Of a stretch of 64,000 bases of DNA, positions 58,351 to 64,000 are shown in pieces. The stretch is from the NCBI RefSeq assembly GCF_001436375.1, contig NZ_AZGA01000057.1:191155-255154 (forward strand), in the 5' to 3' direction. The notes beneath the pieces were generated by a model, which was not told where the DNA came from, did no database searches, and saw only the letters and a program-made list of their open reading frames with translations. Positions within the stretch are counted from its first letter, which is position 1. The number at the start of each line of letters is the position of its first letter. The stretch is from Agrilactobacillus composti DSM 18527 = JCM 14202. GTDB lineage: Bacteria; Bacillota; Bacilli; Lactobacillales; Lactobacillaceae. Both the position numbers and the translations under genes were made by a program.

Positions 58351-59931
58351 ATGGAAATGGCGCAAATGCTGCAAGCCCCAGAACTAGCCGCTATTCAAGT
58401 GATTGCCGGGGGTGCTGGTTTAACCCGGGAAGTCAGTGCCATCGGCATGATCGAAGCCCCGGATATTGAAGCTTACTTAATGCCCGGCCAACTATTGGTC
58501 ACCACCGGCTACCACTACTATCAAGACCTGAAGCGCTTGAAAAATCTCATTGAAAAAATGGCCGCCACCGGCTGTGCTGGCCTGGGCATTAAAGCCAACC
58601 GCTACTTCACCCAAGTGCCCCCGGAAATCATCCAGCTGGCTGATGGTTTGGATTTTCCCCTCTTATTGACCCCGGCCCAGGAATTCCTCAGCCAAACCGT
58701 CAAAGCCTTGACCGAAGTAGTGATCCAATCCGACGCCTTTACCCTAAGCCGCGTCTTAGACCAAAATCAAACTTTGTCTCAACTGGCCTTAAATAACAGC
58801 AAATATGACACGGTTTTAGCCCAATGTGCCAGTTTTTTAGGCAGCGATGTGCTGTTATTGGACAGCCATTTTCGTATCCGTTACACCAACCCGGCTTTGA
58901 AAAATCAGCAACAGGCCATCACGGCAGCGTTACGGCTCCATAGTCAGGTGAACTACTTGACCTTGACGACCAGCACCACCATCCCTTGTTTGGGGCGCCA
59001 GCTCACCATTTACCCCTTGATGGTGATGTACGGGGAAAATAAGTCCTTCTTCGGGGTTTTTGACGCCGGCCAACCCAATGCCACCAAACAGCTGCAGCTG
59101 CAACAAATCCAAAGCACCTTGAGTTTGATGAACAGCCGCACCGACGTGATGCATGAAAGTGCCGCCCACCAGCAGGCCGAATTCTTCAGCCACATGTTAG
59201 GGGGCGGCTTGCCCCAAGATATGCTCCAAGAGCAACTGCAACACTATGATCTAGCTTTGAACCAAGTGGTGTTCACCAGTATTTGTGGGGTCAAGGCCGT
59301 GGACCCTGGGGCTTTGTTGTCCACCCGCCAAGTGGAACACCTAAGCCGCTTAGTGACCTGGTTCATCAGCGAATACGCCTTGAAGATCACTAGCTTTACC
59401 CACCAACAACAAGTGGTTTTGATCATCCAGGCTTCGGAAAACCCCCAGCATGTCTTAAAAACCTTGGCCCAGTTCCTCCAGACCAAAATCGACCCCCGCT
59501 TCCAATTAAAAATTGGCGTTAGCCATGCCAAATTAGCCCTGGCACAGCTGGGCAACCTATACGCCGAGGCCAAAGAAGCCTATACCTTAGCCGAACAAAG
59601 CGCCACCACCATCCAGCGCTTCCGGCCTAAGGAAGTCTCCGAACTGCTGCACTTGATCCCGGCCAATGAAGCCCAAACCTTTGTGGCCGAACTTCTGCAG
59701 CCTTTATTACAAATGAAAAACCAATCCGAAGCCCAGGACCTGCAACACACCTTGTGGCTTTACTTATACCATCACCAACAAATCAATAAAGTGGCCCAGG
59801 AACTTTACATTCACCGCAACACCGTGGTTTATCGGCTGAAAAAGTTACAACAGCTCTTAGCTATCGACTTGCAAGACCCGGAAGTGACCCAGCGGTTGTT
59901 CATTGCCCTGCTTTTATTGGATCAAAGGTAA
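58351..59931 (+). CDS. pucR: PucR-family transcriptional regulator
   Basis: A 526-residue regulator. The N-terminal PucR domain begins AQMLQAPELAAIQVIAGGAGLTREV, with a LLVTTGYHYY segment and AGLGIKANRYF. The C-terminal HTH_30 is LYHHQQINKVAQELYIHRNTVVYRLKKLQQLL. PucR proteins control purine and allantoin use in Gram-positive bacteria. It is divergent from allC and followed by allB and the permease, so it probably controls both sides. ATG 58351 with AAAGAAGGTGCATCT; the longer frame from 58282 has no better signal. Confidence 0.9.
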   Translation: MEMAQMLQAPELAAIQVIAGGAGLTREVSAIGMIEAPDIEAYLMPGQLLVTTGYHYYQDLKRLKNLIEKMAATGCAGLGIKANRYFTQVPPEIIQLADGLDFPLLLTPAQEFLSQTVKALTEVVIQSDAFTLSRVLDQNQTLSQLALNNSKYDTVLAQCASFLGSDVLLLDSHFRIRYTNPALKNQQQAITAALRLHSQVNYLTLTTSTTIPCLGRQLTIYPLMVMYGENKSFFGVFDAGQPNATKQLQLQQIQSTLSLMNSRTDVMHESAAHQQAEFFSHMLGGGLPQDMLQEQLQHYDLALNQVVFTSICGVKAVDPGALLSTRQVEHLSRLVTWFISEYALKITSFTHQQQVVLIIQASENPQHVLKTLAQFLQTKIDPRFQLKIGVSHAKLALAQLGNLYAEAKEAYTLAEQSATTIQRFRPKEVSELLHLIPANEAQTFVAELLQPLLQMKNQSEAQDLQHTLWLYLYHHQQINKVAQELYIHRNTVVYRLKKLQQLLAIDLQDPEVTQRLFIALLLLDQR

Positions 59932-59945
59932 CAATAACTGTCAGC

Positions 59946-59991
59946 ATAGCATAAATTATGTTAGTTTTTCTAACGTAATTTATGCTTTTTT
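59946..59991 (+). terminator. Terminator of pucR
   Basis: AGCATAAATTATGTTAG and CTAACGTAATTTATGCT, then TTTTTT. Confidence 0.88.
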
Positions 59992-60116
59992 ACTAGTTTG
60001 GGACTTGTTTTTTGTGGATATTGCCTAATGTGTCTGGCCGGTAAACTTGTAGAATGAGAATCAGTTAAGAAAATTAAAAATAACACATGCCATTCACATA
60101 GAAAGGGCTGTTTTAC

Positions 60117-61541
60117 ATGACATACGATACAGTAATTACCCATGGTCAAATTGTAACGCCACAGACCTTGGTTCAAGGGGACCTAGCAATTAAAGCCGGT
60201 AAGATCGTCGCCATTGGCCAAGGTTTAAATACCGCCGGGGCTGAGGTGATCGATGCCCGGGGCCAATTGGTCTTACCAGGGATGGTGGACGCCCATGTAC
60301 ATATCAACGAACCCGGCCGCTCGGATTGGGAAGACTACCACACCGGCAGCCAAGCCCTAGCCGCCGGGGGCACCACCAGCATGGTGGTGATGCCCCTAAA
60401 CGCCTTGCCAGCTCGCACCACTCAAGCTGAATTTGACCGGCACAAAGCCATTGCCACGGGGAAATCTTACATTGACTTCGCCCTTTATGGGGGCCTGGTC
60501 CCTGGCAACTTAAAAGAGATCCCTAAGATGGCCGCCAGTGGGGCGGCGGGCTTCAAGGCTTTCATGGCCACCACCGGGTCAACGCTACCCGGAGACTTTA
60601 AAAACGTGGATGATTACGACTTATACCGGGGGATGCAAGCCATCGCCAAAACCGGGTTACGCCTGTCCCTCCACGCCGAAAACGCCGTCTTAACGGACCG
60701 GCTAGCTGCCGAAAAAATCGCCCAGGGCAAGACGACTATTCAAGATTACTTAGACTCTAGACCACCGTTAGTGGAAGTCGAGGCCGTTCGCCGAGCTTTA
60801 TACTTGGCTAAAATGACCGGCTGTAAACTCCACTTCGTTCATTTATCCACGGGTGAAGCCGTTAACGAGGTGCAATTAGCTCGGGCTGCTGGACAAGACG
60901 TGACTTGTGAAACCTGCGTCCATTACTTAGCGCTAACGGGCCAGGATTTTGAAAAAATCGGCCCCTTGGCCAAGTGCTCCCCTGCACTTAGAACCAAAGC
61001 GGTGCAGACCCAGTTATGGCAAAAAGTCCAAGCCGGCGCCGTTAATGCCGTGACATCGGACCACTCGCCAGCCCCCGCCAGCATGAAGGCAGACCCCAAC
61101 CACAATATTTTCGACGTGTGGGGTGGCATCAGTGGCGCCCAGAACAACGTGGATCTGTTCTACGATGTGGCGGTGCGTTCCGGGAAATTAACCATTTTTC
61201 AATTCGTCCAATTGATCGCCGCGGGCCCTGCAGCTCTCTTTGGCTTAAAGGACAAGGGGGAGCTCGTTATCGGCAAAGATGCGGACATTGCCTTGTACGA
61301 CCCTAATCAAAGTTACGTGTTATCTCCAGAAGATCTGTACTACAAAAATAAAATCAGTGCCTATGTGGGCTTTAAAATTGGCGGTCGCATCACCCAAACC
61401 CTGTTGCGGGGCCAAACCATCTATACCTTAGATGACGGGTTTATGACCCAACCCACCGGGACATTTTTAGTCAATCAAAACAGCCAAGGAGGCACAGCTT
61501 ATGCAGACCACAGTAAACGCCAACAGGAAATTCTCAATTGA
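60117..61541 (+). CDS. allB: Allantoinase
   Basis: A 474-residue cyclic amidohydrolase. The first metal-binding site is GMVDAHVHINEPGR. The carboxylated Lys is in GFKAFMATTG, further His ligands in LSLHAENA and LHFVHLST, and the metal Asp in VTSDHSPAP. This set defines allantoinase/dihydroorotase-type enzymes; the NEPGRSDWEDYHTGSQA and SGAQNNVDL segments and the neighbours favour allantoinase. It hydrolyses allantoin to allantoate. AGAAAGGGC lies about 12 bp before ATG 60117. Its 3' end overlaps the permease gene by 41 bp. Confidence 0.92.
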   Translation: MTYDTVITHGQIVTPQTLVQGDLAIKAGKIVAIGQGLNTAGAEVIDARGQLVLPGMVDAHVHINEPGRSDWEDYHTGSQALAAGGTTSMVVMPLNALPARTTQAEFDRHKAIATGKSYIDFALYGGLVPGNLKEIPKMAASGAAGFKAFMATTGSTLPGDFKNVDDYDLYRGMQAIAKTGLRLSLHAENAVLTDRLAAEKIAQGKTTIQDYLDSRPPLVEVEAVRRALYLAKMTGCKLHFVHLSTGEAVNEVQLARAAGQDVTCETCVHYLALTGQDFEKIGPLAKCSPALRTKAVQTQLWQKVQAGAVNAVTSDHSPAPASMKADPNHNIFDVWGGISGAQNNVDLFYDVAVRSGKLTIFQFVQLIAAGPAALFGLKDKGELVIGKDADIALYDPNQSYVLSPEDLYYKNKISAYVGFKIGGRITQTLLRGQTIYTLDDGFMTQPTGTFLVNQNSQGGTAYADHSKRQQEILN

Positions 61542-62880
61542 TCAATCCCCTATCGCTGAAGATTTAAAACCCATCCCCGCAGACCAACGTAAAGTCGGCG
61601 TCATCGCCTACATGGCCATGTGGCTGGGGGATGGCTTTAACATTGGCAACATCACCCTGGGCTCTTCTTTAGTAGTGGCCGGGGTGGCCACCATGAACCT
61701 GTTGCAAACTCTGATGGCGGCGGCCATTGCCATCTTGATCATTGCGGTGATTTTCACCTTAAATGATCGCTTCGGCTATCATACCGGGGCCCCTTATGTG
61801 ATGCAGCTGCGCCTATCCTTTGGTAAAAACGGCGCTAAAGCGGCCAGTTTACTCCGGGGCATCCCCGCCATCGTCTGGTTTGGCTTTCAAAGTTGGACCG
61901 GGGCTTTGGCCTTAAATCAAATCGCCAAGATCATGACTGGTGGTAGCTTTAATAACACCGCCATTTGTTTCTTGTTCCTCCAAGCCTTACAAATCCTGTT
62001 AGCATTAAAGGGCTTCAAATCCATTAAAATCGTGGCCACCATCATCTCCACCATTGTCATGGTGGCCCTGGTCAGTGTCTTCGTGATCCTAGTGACCAAA
62101 CATTCAGCGGTCATCGGCACCAAATTGGTGAATGTCCATGGCACTTGGGGCTTAACTTTCTTTGGCTTCATCATGGCCTTCTTGGGTAATTACACCACCA
62201 TTTTTGAATCAGCCGCGGATTATGCCCGGGAACTGCGGCCCAACTTAAGTGACAAACATCGGGGCTTGCTATACTTCTTACCCATCACTTTGGCCTATGG
62301 CATGACCTTGACCACCGGGGCCATGTTAGCCGCCGTCACTGGCATCTCCAGTCCTGTAGGGGCCATTGCCAAGTTGTTTAACAACAATGGTTTGACCCTG
62401 TTTGTCTCCTTGTTCATCGTCTTAGGGGTCATTACCACCAACATGGTGGCCAACATTATGCCCCCAACCTATGTTTTGACCTCATTGTTTAAAATCCCGC
62501 AAAAATTAGCCATGACCATCGTGGGCCTCTTAGCCATCGGCTCCTTCCCTTGGTTATTGGTGCAAGCTTCCAGCGCCACGGGTTTAGCCATTTTCATCCG
62601 GACCTACTCGATTTTCCTAGGGCCAATGACGGCGATCATCCTCACCGAGTTTTACTTAGAGCGGCACCAGAAAGTAAACTTGACTGCTCTCTATGATGAA
62701 GCCCGGCAAAAGAGCGTCCAATGGAACGCCCCCATTGCCCTGTTGATCGGGGCCTGCGCCGCCCTTTTGCAGGTGGACCTGTCTTGGATCATCGGCTTTG
62801 TGGTGGGTGGCATCGCCTACGTCATTTTGAATCGGGTCCATGTGGAGGAACGCATTGCCGCCGAAGAATCTTTGGAATAA
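61501..62880 (+). CDS. NCS1-family allantoin permease (PucI-like)
   Basis: A 459-residue transporter with 12 helices. The N-terminal DLKPIPADQRKVG and the helix-1 region YMAMWLGDGFNIGNITLGSS are NCS1 signatures, and QSWTGALALNQIA is the substrate-site region of helix 3. Encoded directly with allantoinase, so allantoin is the probable substrate; uracil, hydantoin or cytosine are other NCS1 substrates. AAGGAGGCACAGCTT before ATG 61501, inside allB, indicates coupled translation. Confidence 0.88.
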   Translation: MQTTVNANRKFSIDQSPIAEDLKPIPADQRKVGVIAYMAMWLGDGFNIGNITLGSSLVVAGVATMNLLQTLMAAAIAILIIAVIFTLNDRFGYHTGAPYVMQLRLSFGKNGAKAASLLRGIPAIVWFGFQSWTGALALNQIAKIMTGGSFNNTAICFLFLQALQILLALKGFKSIKIVATIISTIVMVALVSVFVILVTKHSAVIGTKLVNVHGTWGLTFFGFIMAFLGNYTTIFESAADYARELRPNLSDKHRGLLYFLPITLAYGMTLTTGAMLAAVTGISSPVGAIAKLFNNNGLTLFVSLFIVLGVITTNMVANIMPPTYVLTSLFKIPQKLAMTIVGLLAIGSFPWLLVQASSATGLAIFIRTYSIFLGPMTAIILTEFYLERHQKVNLTALYDEARQKSVQWNAPIALLIGACAALLQVDLSWIIGFVVGGIAYVILNRVHVEERIAAEESLE

Positions 62881-62893
62881 AATTGCAAGTCTA

Positions 62894-62938
62894 AAAAACC
62901 AGGCTTCATCTCAAATTGCGGGATGAAGCCTGGTTTTG
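62894..62938. terminator. Terminator after the allantoin permease gene
   Basis: AAAAACCAGGCTTCATC and GATGAAGCCTGGTTTT; works in both directions and also ends the gene at 62949. Confidence 0.92.
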
Positions 62939-62948
62939 GTTGCGGTGA

Positions 62949-63311
62949 TTATTTGGAATTTTGTTTTTGCTTACTTCGATATAGCCCCCATGAAGACCCA
63001 GTAACTGCTAGAATTGACACAACGATTTTAAATTTATCGGCTGCAAAAATCAACCCAACGAGCCACAAGATAATCATAATAGTCCACGCTACGATCGTGA
63101 TCGTTGTCCGTTGCTTGGCCCGCTGATCGATCTGGCGAAACGGCCAAGCCAAAAGTGGTGCCAGTAACAACGACACTAAAAGCAAAGGGAACATTGTCCA
63201 GAACCGCATGGTGATAAAAGCAGGTATAACGATCACCAGCGCAATACTCAAATCAAGTGCCGCTAGCCAATAAATCTCATCACTTAAGAATTTATTGATT
63301 GTGTCCTTCAT
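62949..63311 (-). CDS. Hypothetical four-helix membrane protein
   Basis: A 120-residue protein: MKDTINKFLSDEIYWLAALDL, four hydrophobic segments in two pairs separated by the basic loop RQIDQRAKQRTT, and a basic tail YRSKQKQNSK. No family recognised. GGGGATGGCC precedes ATG 63311; the ATG at 63317 is too close to it. Convergent with the allantoin operon. Confidence 0.6.
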   Translation of the reverse strand: MKDTINKFLSDEIYWLAALDLSIALVIVIPAFITMRFWTMFPLLLVSLLLAPLLAWPFRQIDQRAKQRTTITIVAWTIMIILWLVGLIFAADKFKIVVSILAVTGSSWGLYRSKQKQNSK

Positions 63312-63487
63312 GGCCATCCCCGATTTCTATGCTTGTCGACGTGTCAACACATGGCGTCAGGCGGTTACACAATTGTTATCTTTCATCTTAATAATAATCC
63401 ATTCATGCAACGTATGCAATGAACTCCTCCCCGGTTTTATTGCATACTTGCTTGGGATAAATCGTTATTTATTGATGGCTATCATTG

Positions 63488-63814
63488 CTACAACATCTCA
63501 ATAGTCGATTGAAAATATTGTTCCAAATAATGGGTAGCTGCTTTAATTGCTGCGGCTGAAATTGTTTCTCCAACAGCTGTGGCCACCCATTTTGTCTCCA
63601 CGTCGTCTTGGCGATAGATAATGGCCACCAATACGCCTTCAAAGACCTGAATTGGGCCTGTGACTTGCTTGGAAATGATGTAAACATCTTGTTTTTCCCC
63701 ATCCCCACCGATGATGCCCGGCACATAGCCATAATTCAGGGGATAGACATTCCCGTAACTATCTTGATAGCCCATGGGCCGGTCGATGGTGACCTGTAAT
63801 CTTAGTTTTTCCAA
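63488..63814 (-). CDS. Inorganic pyrophosphatase-like protein, short form
   Basis: A 108-residue protein. LQVTIDRPMGYQDSYGNVYPLNYGYVPG matches, in a shortened form, the family I pyrophosphatase segment with the YPxNYGYxPG signature, and GDGEKQDVYII corresponds to the DGDPLDVLVL metal-binding motif. The full enzyme has about 175 residues and three catalytic Asp in DxDPxD; here the motif reads GDGEKQD, so two of the Asp are missing and activity is doubtful. Such short homologues are common in lactobacilli. No good Shine-Dalgarno decides between starts. Confidence 0.65.
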   Translation of the reverse strand: MEKLRLQVTIDRPMGYQDSYGNVYPLNYGYVPGIIGGDGEKQDVYIISKQVTGPIQVFEGVLVAIIYRQDDVETKWVATAVGETISAAAIKAATHYLEQYFQSTIEML

Positions 63815-64000
63815 GACAACGCCTGCTTTCTAAAACGTATACAAATGTGATCAAGTGTGATCATATCCGGTCTATGGTACTGCTTCAGATTTAGACCGTT
63901 AAGCTACGTTTTTCGTCGATTTCGTAAACGCCGATATTCCCCCACCTGAACAAGTCAGTTGGGACAGTGACCGACTGGAGAATCATCAATGAACGGTTGC

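Overview
The window looks like chromosome of a low-GC Gram-positive bacterium of the Lactobacillaceae, at the GC-richer end of that family. Support comes from AGGAGG-type Shine-Dalgarno sites with frequent TTG/GTG starts, a LpdB/LpdC/LpdD hydroxyarylic acid decarboxylase set, an OpuC osmolyte importer, AgrC/AgrA-type (GHKL/LytTR) two-component systems, a leucine operon controlled by a leader peptide, and many small membrane proteins. I cannot name genus or species. No tRNA, rRNA, CRISPR array or intact insertion sequence was recognised.

Layout. 1-2.7 kb: SDR fragment, NmrA-like oxidoreductase, AbrB-like protein, DUF975 membrane protein. 2.8-9.2 kb: a DUF1648 protein, a histidine kinase/LytTR regulator pair and seven tandem paralogues of a small membrane protein with a DUF5808-like C-terminus; two of these transcription units share a palindromic upstream element, and one paralogue has ACG where its twin has ATG. 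9.4-24.6 kb: prolyl aminopeptidase, a LysR regulator divergent from the UbiD/UbiX/LpdD operon, a secreted SH3-like protein, a MocR regulator, an aldo/keto reductase, a frameshifted HIT gene, a UPF0316 protein, a pyridoxine-kinase-like enzyme and opuCABCD.

24.6-27.2 kb and 36.7-46.5 kb appear to form one regulon. Four promoters carry the same arrangement: two 9-bp repeats (CAGCGTTYA type) at a 21-bp period, then 33 bp, then the -10 box. This is the architecture bound by LytTR regulators of the PlnC/PlnD/AgrA type. They drive a tandem cassette of Sec-secreted proteins with partner membrane proteins, and a series of small hydrophobic proteins and short peptides. The likely controller is the operon at 44.2-46.5 kb: LytTR regulator, an unannotated 43-residue peptide gene, GHKL kinase. 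No AgrB and no peptidase-type ABC exporter is present, and the peptide has neither a double-glycine leader nor a cysteine. This is my best candidate for an undescribed cell-cell signalling or antagonism system.

27.3-35.6 kb: a leuABCD operon behind a 23-residue leucine-rich leader peptide and attenuator (its LeuA lacks the regulatory domain), then a GNAT acetyltransferase, a YugP-like protease and cardiolipin synthase. 35.8-40.8 kb: a Fic/Doc-like protein with glutamine at the catalytic histidine position, sugar-phosphate antiporter with a cre site, methyltransferase, peptidase C26. 46.5-54.1 kb: DUF438/DUF1858 pair, PlsY, a prephenate-dehydratase-like protein behind a structured riboswitch-like leader, a Fic-HTH protein flanked by palindromes, a candidate small RNA, and menE/menB/thioesterase. 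54.2-55.5 kb: an AAA/DUF4143 ATPase gene broken by a 7-bp tandem duplication. 55.7-62.9 kb: an allantoin module (ureidoglycine aminotransferase, allantoate amidohydrolase, PucR, allantoinase, NCS1 permease). 63-64 kb: a membrane protein and a pyrophosphatase-like protein.
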